Shown piece by piece: positions 53,563 to 60,974 of a DNA stretch of 64,000 bases. The DNA is from an uncultured Spirochaetaceae bacterium. Its GTDB lineage: Bacteria > Spirochaetota > Spirochaetia > Treponematales > Treponemataceae. Where the stretch lies: NCBI GenBank assembly GCA_902789325.1, contig CADANN010000002.1, positions 1 through 64,000 on the forward strand, written 5' to 3'. The translations under genes and the position numbers were made by a program. Under the pieces are notes generated by a model. It was not told the origin of the DNA. It saw nothing but the letters and a program-made list of their open reading frames with translations, and did no database searches. Position 1 is the first letter of the stretch, and every line of letters begins with the position of its first letter.

Positions 53563-53614
53563 AACTCTATTATCCCCCTAAAAATGAAGGTTGTCTATAA
53601 TTTTCTGTAAAGTA

Positions 53615-53688
53615 CGAGTGGTCAAGGCACGCTTCGCTCAAGGCCTTGACTCACTCGTTTTGGGGTGCACTTTATATTTTCGCACCCC
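53615..53688. repeat. Tandem palindromes between glgA and aroH
   Basis: CGAGTGGTCAAGGC (53615-53628) pairs with GCCTTGAC, one extra T, then CACTCG (53643-53657). A second stem pairs GGGGTGC (53662-53668) with GCACCCC (53682-53688) and runs into the last codons of the chorismate mutase gene. The element is richer in GC than its surroundings and looks like a REP-type repeat or attenuating structure after aroH; there is no T-run. Confidence 0.6.
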
Positions 53689-54064
53689 AATCCGGCCGTA
53701 ACTTCTCCGCTCCGTTCAGGTAAACATTCTTACGTTCCGGGATATTTCCATCAGGTGAATCTACATAAGTTGTTAAAAGTGCGCGGACAACAAATTTCAT
53801 TCCGCCGTCAATTTTTGCTTCCTGGCTGCAAAAAAGAGGAAACTTTGTTACATCCAGTCCGGCATCACCTTTACGGAGCGCTGTTGCCGGATTCAAAACT
53901 GTAATGTCATCTGTAATCGTAAACTGAAGAGAAACTATATCTTCTGCCTTTATATTATTGCGGGTAAATAGCTCGCAGCACATAAGGCACACATTTTCTG
54001 TAATGCTCTCTGCTGTATTTTCTACACAAACTGCTCCGCGTAAGGCTGTAAGGATTTTTGCCAT
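53672..54064 (-). CDS. aroH: Chorismate mutase, AroH type
   Basis: A 130-residue protein with the AroH-class pattern: LRGAVCVEN (Arg of the active site), EDIVSLQFTITDD, a CSQEAKIDGG segment (Cys and Glu that bind substrate), MKFVVRAL (catalytic Arg), and VYLNGAEKLRPD. It converts chorismate to prephenate for Phe/Tyr synthesis. The ATG at 54064 is preceded by AGGAGGAAAT and lies 1 nt past the upstream stop. A longer frame to 54112 would overlap that gene and add a non-conserved extension. Confidence 0.9.
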   Translation of the reverse strand: MAKILTALRGAVCVENTAESITENVCLMCCELFTRNNIKAEDIVSLQFTITDDITVLNPATALRKGDAGLDVTKFPLFCSQEAKIDGGMKFVVRALLTTYVDSPDGNIPERKNVYLNGAEKLRPDWGAKI

Positions 54065-54065
54065 T

Positions 54066-54761
54066 TTAAATTTCCTCCTGCAAAGGATCCGGCTGTGTAC
54101 GCTGCATATCATGAGCGCTCAGTTCATCCGGCTGCATATTCTGAATTTTTTTATACATTTTGTAGTCTGGAAGTTTAGAATTCTGAATTGAAAAAACAGA
54201 AACATCAATTTCCGGGAAATCTTTGTAAATCTGAATTCCTCGCAATATTTCTTCTCGGCGAAGAGATTCCGCACGAAAATCAGGATTATCCTGTGCCTTG
54301 GTAAGAATAAAATTGGCAGCATGTTGTGCTAAGGTTCCCGCAGCCCCTTCGAGATACGCGGTCAGGTCAGAATCATCAGTTATCTTATTAAGCTTCATAA
54401 GCTCAACAACTGCCTCTGGCGAAACTGTAAGCGAAATATCAAAGGTAAAGCTGTAATTAAAAAGCCCTTCTGCACCATAAATTGCTGCATACGCTTCGCC
54501 AGAAGGCAAAGCCCCGCTTATAGTTTTAACTGATTCAACAGGCTTAATATGAAAGGTTTTTAGAGTTGCATTTGTAGGAAGCAAAAACTGCCAGTGCCAG
54601 GCAAACTCTCCGTTTTGAACAGGTTTATCATCAATTCCGTTAGTCTTAGAAACTACAATTCCAATTGTATCGGGCTTAACGCGAAATTGAGTCCAGCCAA
54701 AGTAAAAAATTACCCCGGAAAAGATTGCGAGAATAAAAACACATGCCAGAAATTTCTTCAT
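54066..54761 (-). CDS. Membrane-anchored protein of unknown family, SPFH-like
   Basis: A 231-residue protein with one N-terminal transmembrane helix (FLACVFILAIFSGVIFYFGW). An early segment (VKPDTIGIVVSKTNGIDDKP then FAWHWQFLLPTNATL) resembles the first strands of SPFH/band-7 proteins. A helical stretch follows (residues 120-175), and the C-terminus is polar. The identification is tentative. The gene lies directly before aroH in one transcript. Confidence 0.55.
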   Translation of the reverse strand: MKKFLACVFILAIFSGVIFYFGWTQFRVKPDTIGIVVSKTNGIDDKPVQNGEFAWHWQFLLPTNATLKTFHIKPVESVKTISGALPSGEAYAAIYGAEGLFNYSFTFDISLTVSPEAVVELMKLNKITDDSDLTAYLEGAAGTLAQHAANFILTKAQDNPDFRAESLRREEILRGIQIYKDFPEIDVSVFSIQNSKLPDYKMYKKIQNMQPDELSAHDMQRTQPDPLQEEI

Positions 54762-54806
54762 AGACTTTTACCCAAATTATCAATATTATATTGATTTGTT
54801 ACATAC

Positions 54807-55181
54807 ATGGCAAACAAAATAGATTTTAAATACTCTAAAAAATTATTATCAAACACCCTCACCTATAAGTTTTCCATGACGCTGAATTTTGCCATTACAG
54901 TTTTCTGTGTTATTCTTATTGCGCTTTATATTATTGGGAATTATCAGAATTTTCAGGACGAAAACCAGCAGTGGATTCTTTCGGTACTATCGTTTGCCGC
55001 AATTTTTAACAGCCTTTTTTCGGTGCTGCTGATGGTTGAAACTACCATTAAAATTTTTACAGAAAAACACAAAATCAAAAATCTTATAAATCTTGTTATG
55101 CTGATTGCATCTGGAATTTTCTGCATTTTCTGTACAGGAACCTCGAATATCATAGGCTATCTTTCAGGAGGAATAAAATGA
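54807..55181 (+). CDS. Small integral membrane protein
   Basis: A 124-residue protein with three or four hydrophobic segments (FAITVFCVILIALYIIG, SVLSFAAIFNSLFSVLLMV, LVMLIASGIFCIFC). No family was recognised. It overlaps the CCA-adding enzyme gene by 4 nt (ATGA), so the two are translationally coupled. Confidence 0.65.
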   Translation: MANKIDFKYSKKLLSNTLTYKFSMTLNFAITVFCVILIALYIIGNYQNFQDENQQWILSVLSFAAIFNSLFSVLLMVETTIKIFTEKHKIKNLINLVMLIASGIFCIFCTGTSNIIGYLSGGIK

Positions 55182-56608
55182 TGACTAAAAAAATGAAACT
55201 CCCAGACTTACTGAAGGATTTTGGCAAGGTATTTTCAAATGCAGGATTTAAGGCTTACCTTGTTGGTGGTGCTGTACGCGACATGATTATGAAGGTTCCG
55301 GCTCACGACTGGGATGTTGCAACAAATGCCACTCCTCAGGATGTGATTAAACTTTTTAAGTTTGTTGTACCAACTGGAATTGAACACGGTACCGTTACGG
55401 TTCATTACAAAGGCACAGAAATAGAAGTTACAACCTTCCGCACAGAAGCAGGCTATTCCGACGGCCGCCACCCGGATTCTGTAAATTACGCAGCCACAAT
55501 CGAAGAAGACCTTGCCCGCCGCGATTTTACCATGAACGCGATTGCGGCTTCTCTTGAAGACGGAGTTATAGTAGATCCCTATGGCGGACAGGATGATATC
55601 AAAAAGAAGCTGATACGCACCGTTGGCGCTCCTCACGAACGCTTTATGGAAGACGGCTTACGCCCTGTACGTGCCTTAAGATTTGCCGCAAAACTTAATT
55701 TTAGTATAGAAAAAGATACATATTCAGAAATATTCAAGGAAGAAATTCAGAAAAAAGTTACCTCAATTTCAATTGAACGCTTTAGAGACGAGTTTGAAAA
55801 AATCATGAAAGCCCCGCTTCCATCAGTAGGCTTAAAAATGATGGAAGAAACTGGTATTCTCACACTCTTTATACCGGAATTCAGCGTATGTCGTGGCTGC
55901 GTACAGTCAGATTACAGAGCATTCCACAAGTTTGATGTATTAGACCATCTTTTTTATGCTTGTGACGGAGCTCCTGCCGACAAGCTGAATGTTCGTCTGG
56001 CTGCCCTTTTTCACGACATTGGAAAACCTGCCGCAAAAAAAATCATCAAAGAAACAGTATTGGATGGCGACAAAAACGATGGCAGCACAAAAGAAATTGA
56101 AACAATCACATTTTACAATCACGAATCCTTTAGTGAAAAGATTGCAGAAAAGATTCTTGTACGCCTGAGATTTCCTAACGAGACTGTACATAATGTCTGC
56201 CACCTGGTAAAAGAACACATGTTCCATTACGAACAAAGCTGGAGCGATTCAGCAGTTCGCCGTTTTATTGTACGAGTAAAGCCAGAGTGCCTGGAAGATC
56301 TCTACGACCTCCGCATTGCAGATATGTATGGAATGTATAATGAAAAGGTAGATGTCCGCTACAGTGCAAGCCTTGCCCTTTTGCAGGAGCTTGATGAGCG
56401 TGTACAAAAAGAACTGGAAAAGAAAACAGCACTTTCTCTTAAGTCGCTTGCGGTAAACGGACGCGATCTTATGGCAGAAGGAATTCCTTCTGGAAAAGAA
56501 CTCGGCCGCATTTTAAATGAACTTTTAGATTGCGTTATTGAGGATCCGGAAATGAATAAAAGAGAGATTCTTTTGGAGACTGCTAAAAAAATCAGCCGAA
56601 CTTCTTAA
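55178..56608 (+). CDS. cca: CCA tRNA nucleotidyltransferase / poly(A) polymerase family
   Basis: A 476-residue class II nucleotidyltransferase: GGAVRD, the catalytic DxD as HDWDVAT, FRTEAGYSDGRHPD, and the RRDFTMNAIA motif. The central head domain has RALRFAAKLNFSIE, and an HD domain follows (LAALFHDIGKPAAKK, then HESFSEKIAEKIL). It adds or repairs the tRNA 3' CCA end. This fits the two tRNA genes in the window, which do not encode CCA. The 3' end overlaps the response regulator gene on the other strand by 17 nt. Confidence 0.92.
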   Translation: MMTKKMKLPDLLKDFGKVFSNAGFKAYLVGGAVRDMIMKVPAHDWDVATNATPQDVIKLFKFVVPTGIEHGTVTVHYKGTEIEVTTFRTEAGYSDGRHPDSVNYAATIEEDLARRDFTMNAIAASLEDGVIVDPYGGQDDIKKKLIRTVGAPHERFMEDGLRPVRALRFAAKLNFSIEKDTYSEIFKEEIQKKVTSISIERFRDEFEKIMKAPLPSVGLKMMEETGILTLFIPEFSVCRGCVQSDYRAFHKFDVLDHLFYACDGAPADKLNVRLAALFHDIGKPAAKKIIKETVLDGDKNDGSTKEIETITFYNHESFSEKIAEKILVRLRFPNETVHNVCHLVKEHMFHYEQSWSDSAVRRFIVRVKPECLEDLYDLRIADMYGMYNEKVDVRYSASLALLQELDERVQKELEKKTALSLKSLAVNGRDLMAEGIPSGKELGRILNELLDCVIEDPEMNKREILLETAKKISRTS

Positions 56609-57209
56609 TCAGTTCTTCGTGGCCGCGGCAACCAGTTTTACCGTAAATGCGCGAAAGGTAATTTTCTACACTGCGCAAGGTAAGATTTAGTTCTGCGGCA
56701 ATTTTTTCGTTATCTTTGCGCTCAATAATCTTCTTGAAAATATTCTGTTCCTGGCGTGTAAGACTGTCCAGAAGATTTCTATAGGTAAAAAGAGAAGTTA
56801 CAAGGCTCTGCTGAACATAACTTCCACCGTTTACGACATCAGTTACGGCACGCAGCAACTCACCTTCCATGCTGTCTTTAGAAACAAAACCGAGCGCACC
56901 ATAATCGAGTGCAAGACTCAAAATACCAGGGTTTGTATACATAGAATGAACAACAACCTTTACAGTCGGATATTTTTCTTTTACTACTTTAAGAATATCA
57001 AGGCCACTGCACTCTCCAAGATTCAAATCAAGAATCAAAACATTAGGGAGATTTTCTGTCTGGGCAAGTTCAGCTAACTTTTCAATAGCTTCATCACGTT
57101 CAGAAGCAAAACCGCAGCAGTTGAAATTAGATTTTTCGCTAAAAAACTGTCTTATTCCGAGATTTGTAAGAGAATGATCTTCTACGACAAATATGCTTGT
57201 GTTTTTCAT
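56592..57209 (-). CDS. NarL/LuxR-type response regulator
   Basis: A 205-residue regulator from ATG 57209: receiver domain with acidic pocket (FVVEDHS), phospho-Asp in VLILDLNLGECSG, and Lys in GFVSKDSMEG. The C-terminal LuxR helix-turn-helix has LTRQEQNIFKKIIERKD and LRSVENYLSRIYGKTG. ATG 57209 is chosen because AGGA lies 7 nt upstream and the receiver begins at once. A GTG at 57293 overlapping the kinase stop would add 28 non-conserved residues. It pairs with the histidine kinase upstream. The target genes are unknown. Confidence 0.9.
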   Translation of the reverse strand: MKNTSIFVVEDHSLTNLGIRQFFSEKSNFNCCGFASERDEAIEKLAELAQTENLPNVLILDLNLGECSGLDILKVVKEKYPTVKVVVHSMYTNPGILSLALDYGALGFVSKDSMEGELLRAVTDVVNGGSYVQQSLVTSLFTYRNLLDSLTRQEQNIFKKIIERKDNEKIAAELNLTLRSVENYLSRIYGKTGCRGHEELIKKFG

Positions 57210-57289
57210 TTTTTTATCCTGATATTTTATATTAACAGAGTTTATTTGATTTGTAGAGAGTGACAACGCATAAATTTTCTGTGAATTTT

Positions 57290-58102
57290 TCACACTTTCT
57301 GTTTTATAAGAGTGATTTGAGTTCCTTCATCAGGATGCGAATCTATCTCAAGTTTCGCACCAATAAAGTCTGCACGCTCCCTCATTCCTACAAGGCCAAG
57401 ATGACTTCCGTCTGTACCGCGGGCTTCTCCCAGCTCTGAAACTTCAAACCCAATACCATCATCACTAATAAAAATATAAATGCCTTCCAGCTCACCTTCG
57501 TTTGCATTTCGCAAAAGAATAGTAACCTCACTAGCCTGTGCATGCTTAAGGATATTTGTGAGAGCTTCCTGCACAATTCTGTAGATATTCAGATTATCTT
57601 CTTCACTCAAAAAACTGGTATCAATTTTCTCGGGCATTGTAAGGCGGAATTCTATATCAGAATGTTCCTTAAAATTTTGAGAAAGATTCATTACATTTGC
57701 AGTAATATCGTTTCGAATTACATCTGGAGGTGCAAGGTTATAACTCATACTTCGAACCTGAGATAGAGTTTTTTCCAGAAGAGATGATATTGACGGTCCA
57801 AGTTCGGGATCTTTTTTATCATGAATCTTTTCGGAAAGAGAACGGCAATAACGCAAATCCTGTGCGATAGTGTCGTGTAGCTCGCGGGCAATTCTTGCAC
57901 GCTCTTCTTCCTGCCCCTTGATTGTAAAACGCAGATAACGGCTTGAGTTTTTAAGCCTTTTTTTGGATTTTAAATACTGAATGGCAAATAAGATAATCAG
58001 AATAATTGTAATAAAAAAGATAATGTCAAAAATTATAAAAAAAGTTGTATATTGATGAATTATTTCCTGTAATTTTTGAATTTCCTGCTGAGCATTCTGC
58101 AT
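57290..58102 (-). CDS. NarX/DesK-type sensor histidine kinase
   Basis: A 270-residue kinase with one transmembrane helix near the N-terminus (FIIFDIIFFITIILIILFA), a HisKA_3 dimerisation domain with the phospho-His in RARIARELHDTIAQDL, and an ATPase domain (IVQEALTNILKHAQAS, ISDDGIGFE, LGLVGMRERADFIG). It has almost no extracytoplasmic domain, so it may sense the membrane or a partner protein; the ECF-like membrane protein encoded 1 nt upstream is a candidate. The ATG at 58102 has GGAGG 9 nt upstream. Confidence 0.9.
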   Translation of the reverse strand: MQNAQQEIQKLQEIIHQYTTFFIIFDIIFFITIILIILFAIQYLKSKKRLKNSSRYLRFTIKGQEEERARIARELHDTIAQDLRYCRSLSEKIHDKKDPELGPSISSLLEKTLSQVRSMSYNLAPPDVIRNDITANVMNLSQNFKEHSDIEFRLTMPEKIDTSFLSEEDNLNIYRIVQEALTNILKHAQASEVTILLRNANEGELEGIYIFISDDGIGFEVSELGEARGTDGSHLGLVGMRERADFIGAKLEIDSHPDEGTQITLIKQKV

Positions 58103-58103
58103 A

Positions 58104-58712
58104 TTACAAGTCCTCCGGGGCACCTAAAAACTTTTCATAAAGCTTGTAAACTCCATAACCGGCAAAGGTTGTAACAAGACGATCAGTTATTGAAATAGGA
58201 ATCTGACCTAAAATGCAGGAAGCAAAAAGCCCAAACTTTTGAGAAACAAAGCCTTCCGTAAACTGCTTAATAGGAGCCATAGAATCAGGAATTTCAAAAT
58301 AAGAAAAGCGGATAAAATCTATAACCCCTCCAATAAAAACCGTTGCTAAAGAAGACAGAAGAGCAATCAGCAGAAGATACAGAATATTAATTTGAATACT
58401 TATCTGGAATTCCTGTTTCTTACGAGCAAAAGCCCAGGTTACAAGAACAATAGCAACACCGCATAAAGAAAAAAATATATTTGTAGGAGAAACAATTCCA
58501 CGGACTAAATAATTAAACGCAGTATCTACAAAATTAAATAAAAAGCCAACAATAAGGCCAGGAACAAGACCAAGATAGAAAACGATGGCAACAGTAAAAA
58601 TCGTGTCTAAAAATAAAGGAATATGAAGTACATCAAAGAAAAGCAGGCTGAATCCTAAATTTAAAATGATAGAAGCAATACAAAATAAAGCAATTTTACA
58701 TCGACGTTTCAT
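58104..58712 (-). CDS. ECF-transporter S-component-like membrane protein
   Basis: A 202-residue protein with five or six transmembrane helices (ALFCIASIILNLGFSLLFFD, IFTVAIVFYLGLVPGLIVGF, ILYLLLIALLSSLATVFIGG). The spacing and the conserved-looking region after helix 2 (GFLFNFVDTAFNYLVRG) resemble substrate-binding S components of energy-coupling-factor transporters. No ECF ATPase is adjacent. The ATG at 58712 is chosen; a longer frame would run into the divergent helicase gene. No ribosome site precedes this ATG, and a TATAAT lies 6 nt upstream, so the message may be leaderless. It is followed directly by the kinase gene and may share its regulation or act as its sensor. Confidence 0.65.
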   Translation of the reverse strand: MKRRCKIALFCIASIILNLGFSLLFFDVLHIPLFLDTIFTVAIVFYLGLVPGLIVGFLFNFVDTAFNYLVRGIVSPTNIFFSLCGVAIVLVTWAFARKKQEFQISIQINILYLLLIALLSSLATVFIGGVIDFIRFSYFEIPDSMAPIKQFTEGFVSQKFGLFASCILGQIPISITDRLVTTFAGYGVYKLYEKFLGAPEDL

Positions 58713-58718
58713 ATTATT

Positions 58719-58751
58719 ATTATAGTCTATTTTCCATAAATCTCCTATAAT
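58719..58751. promoter_or_regulatory. Divergent leaderless-type -10 elements
   Basis: TATAAT occurs on the plus strand at 58746-58751, 6 nt before the helicase ATG at 58758, and on the minus strand at 58724-58719, 6 nt before the membrane-protein ATG at 58712. Neither start codon has a ribosome-binding site. Clear -35 boxes are absent. The symmetry suggests leaderless transcripts in both directions. Confidence 0.45.
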
Positions 58752-58757
58752 TATTTT

Positions 58758-60974
58758 ATGAATCTGGAAGATTTGAACGAAGAACAGCGCCAAGCAGTTA
58801 CCACAACAGAAGGCTATGTACGAGTAATAGCCGGAGCCGGAAGTGGAAAAACCCGCGCACTCACCTACCGTTTTGCCTACCTCGTAAATGAAATTGGAAT
58901 TCTTCCTTCGCATATCTTGTGTGTGACCTTTACAAATAAAGCAGCCGCAGAAATGCGCAAACGAATCCGCGAGCTCACAGGCGACAACGACACAGGCTAC
59001 GTTTCTACCTTCCATGGATTTTGTGTAAGTGTTCTTCAGGAAGATTCAAATGCAGTAAGCTATCCAAAAAGCTTTCTTGTTCTGGACAATTCCGACATCA
59101 ACGCAATGCTCCAGATTATTTATGAAGAGCGCGGACTCACACTGCGGCAAATGACTTTTTCAAATGCCCGCGACATGATAGAAATCCGCAAGCTTTTCAA
59201 AGAGCCGCATTATTACGAAGACCTCATTACAATGTCGCTCGAACAAATCCATCAGAAATACCTCGCCGCGACTAAGCCTGACGACATAATTTTTTACGGC
59301 TATCTTTATCAGGAAAAAAAGTGCTTTGGATTGGATTACAATGACCTTCTCAAATTCGTGCTTTATATTTTCCAGACAAATGAAGCAATCCGCCAGAAGT
59401 GGCAGGAACGACTCGATTACATAATGATAGACGAGTTCCAGGACATAGACATGATTCAGTATGAAATGATGAAAGCCCTGTGTCCTTATCATAATAATCT
59501 CTTTGTAGTTGGAGATCCTGACCAGACAATTTATACCTGGCGCGGTGCAGATATCCGTTACCTGCTTGAGTTTGACAAAAAGTTTCCCGGCGTTCGTACA
59601 ATTATGATGAACAGAAACTATAGAAGTACTTCCGAAATATTAGCCGCCGCTAACAGCCTGATTGGAAAGAATAAGGGAAGAATTAAAAAGGATTTAGTAA
59701 AGGGAGAAGTCTCTCCCTCGCGCCAGCCCGCTTCGCGGTCTTCTGCTACCCTCTCTCCTAAGGGCTCCGCCCCTAAAACCCCGGCCTCATTGCCAACCTA
59801 CTACCACGCCGCGTCAGCAGAAGACGAAGCAGAGTATATCTATAAAAAAATCCGCGAACTTACCGCGCTTGGCTACGACTTAGGCGACATCGCAATTCTC
59901 TACCGCGCCCATTACATAAGCCGCGCAATAGAAGAAGTCTTCCAGCGCGAAAAACTCCCTTACACTTTAAATTCCGGTCTGCCATTTTTTGACCGCGCAG
60001 AAATTAAAGATGCACTCTCATACTTACGAATGGTAGCCTACAAAGACGACCTTTCATTTTTGCGAACTGTTAATCAGCCAAAAAGAAATGTCGGCGAAAG
60101 ACGAATTAAAGCTCTCAAAGAATATGTTGAACAAAACGGCGGTTCCCTTTATGACGCACTCAAAGTTTTAGTATGTGATCCGCTGTTTGCAAATACAACT
60201 GCCCAAAATTACATTGACCTCATAGAACGTTTTGCTGCAACTTACCATGGCCGCCAGATTTCAGAAGTATTCAGCCATATCATGAATCAGAGCGGTTACG
60301 AACTTACCTTACGAACGGAAGGTAGTCAGGAGCGGCTCGACAATCTTGCAGAACTCAAGCAGTCCATTTACGAATACGAAACATCTTGCGGCGAAGAGTG
60401 CACCCTCGAAAATTATTTAGCACACGCCGCCCTCTACACAAATGCCGACATCGCAACAACCAAAAACGCCATCCGCCTTATGACCGTGCACACAGCAAAA
60501 GGCCTTGAGTTCCCTGTTGTTTTTATTGCGGGGCTCAACGAAAACACCTTTCCAAGCAAAAAGACCGATACCCTCGAAGCAATGGAAGAAGAACGCCGTC
60601 TAGCCTTTGTAGCAGTGACTCGTGCACAAAAGCTCTTATACCTGACCGAGGCTGAAGGCTTCTCCCAGGTTTCCGGAAGTCGCTATCCATCCCGTTTTAT
60701 TTTTGACATTGAGCGGCCGCTGCTCAAATACGAGGTAGAACTTCCACAGCAGCTGATTGCTAAAACAAAACTTTACGTTCAGGAAAGCGAAACAAAACTG
60801 CAAAAAAAATCCGAGCTCGCAGGCCTCGCCAAAGGCGACACCGTTGAACACGGAATTCTCGGTCGCGGCATCGTCTTAGAAATTGACGAGACCGCCGGCA
60901 CTTATACAGTTCAGTTTGAAAAAACAGCAACGCCTCGAAAGATGTCTTTCAAAGCACCGCTCCGCCGTGTTTAA
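58758..60974 (+). CDS. pcrA: UvrD/PcrA-type DNA helicase with in-frame insertion
   Basis: A 738-residue superfamily 1A helicase: Q motif LNEEQRQAVTTTEG, motif I GAGSGKT, motif II IDEFQDID, motif III VGDPDQTIYTWRGAD, motif IV MNRNYRSTSEI, motif V VHTAKGLEFPVVF and motif VI RRLAFVAVTRAQK. It unwinds DNA in repair and replication restart. Residues about 317-347 are a Ser/Pro/Ala/Arg-rich insert with no family counterpart that I know, encoded by GC-rich palindromic DNA, yet the frame is kept. The C-terminal domain (GDTVEHGILGRGIVLEID) is the usual PcrA Tudor-like tail. Confidence 0.92.
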   Translation: MNLEDLNEEQRQAVTTTEGYVRVIAGAGSGKTRALTYRFAYLVNEIGILPSHILCVTFTNKAAAEMRKRIRELTGDNDTGYVSTFHGFCVSVLQEDSNAVSYPKSFLVLDNSDINAMLQIIYEERGLTLRQMTFSNARDMIEIRKLFKEPHYYEDLITMSLEQIHQKYLAATKPDDIIFYGYLYQEKKCFGLDYNDLLKFVLYIFQTNEAIRQKWQERLDYIMIDEFQDIDMIQYEMMKALCPYHNNLFVVGDPDQTIYTWRGADIRYLLEFDKKFPGVRTIMMNRNYRSTSEILAAANSLIGKNKGRIKKDLVKGEVSPSRQPASRSSATLSPKGSAPKTPASLPTYYHAASAEDEAEYIYKKIRELTALGYDLGDIAILYRAHYISRAIEEVFQREKLPYTLNSGLPFFDRAEIKDALSYLRMVAYKDDLSFLRTVNQPKRNVGERRIKALKEYVEQNGGSLYDALKVLVCDPLFANTTAQNYIDLIERFAATYHGRQISEVFSHIMNQSGYELTLRTEGSQERLDNLAELKQSIYEYETSCGEECTLENYLAHAALYTNADIATTKNAIRLMTVHTAKGLEFPVVFIAGLNENTFPSKKTDTLEAMEEERRLAFVAVTRAQKLLYLTEAEGFSQVSGSRYPSRFIFDIERPLLKYEVELPQQLIAKTKLYVQESETKLQKKSELAGLAKGDTVEHGILGRGIVLEIDETAGTYTVQFEKTATPRKMSFKAPLRRV
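59702..59790 (+). repeat. GC-rich palindromic element inserted in the helicase gene
   Basis: The span holds three inverted repeats: AGGGAGA/TCTCCCT (59701-59718), CCGC/GCGG around 59,730, and a longer imperfect one about AAGGGC and GCCCCT (59760-59775). Its composition differs from the flanking codons, and it encodes a low-complexity Ser/Pro/Arg peptide without a stop. It resembles palindromic elements that insert in frame in other bacteria (such as Rickettsia RPEs). Confidence 0.55.
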
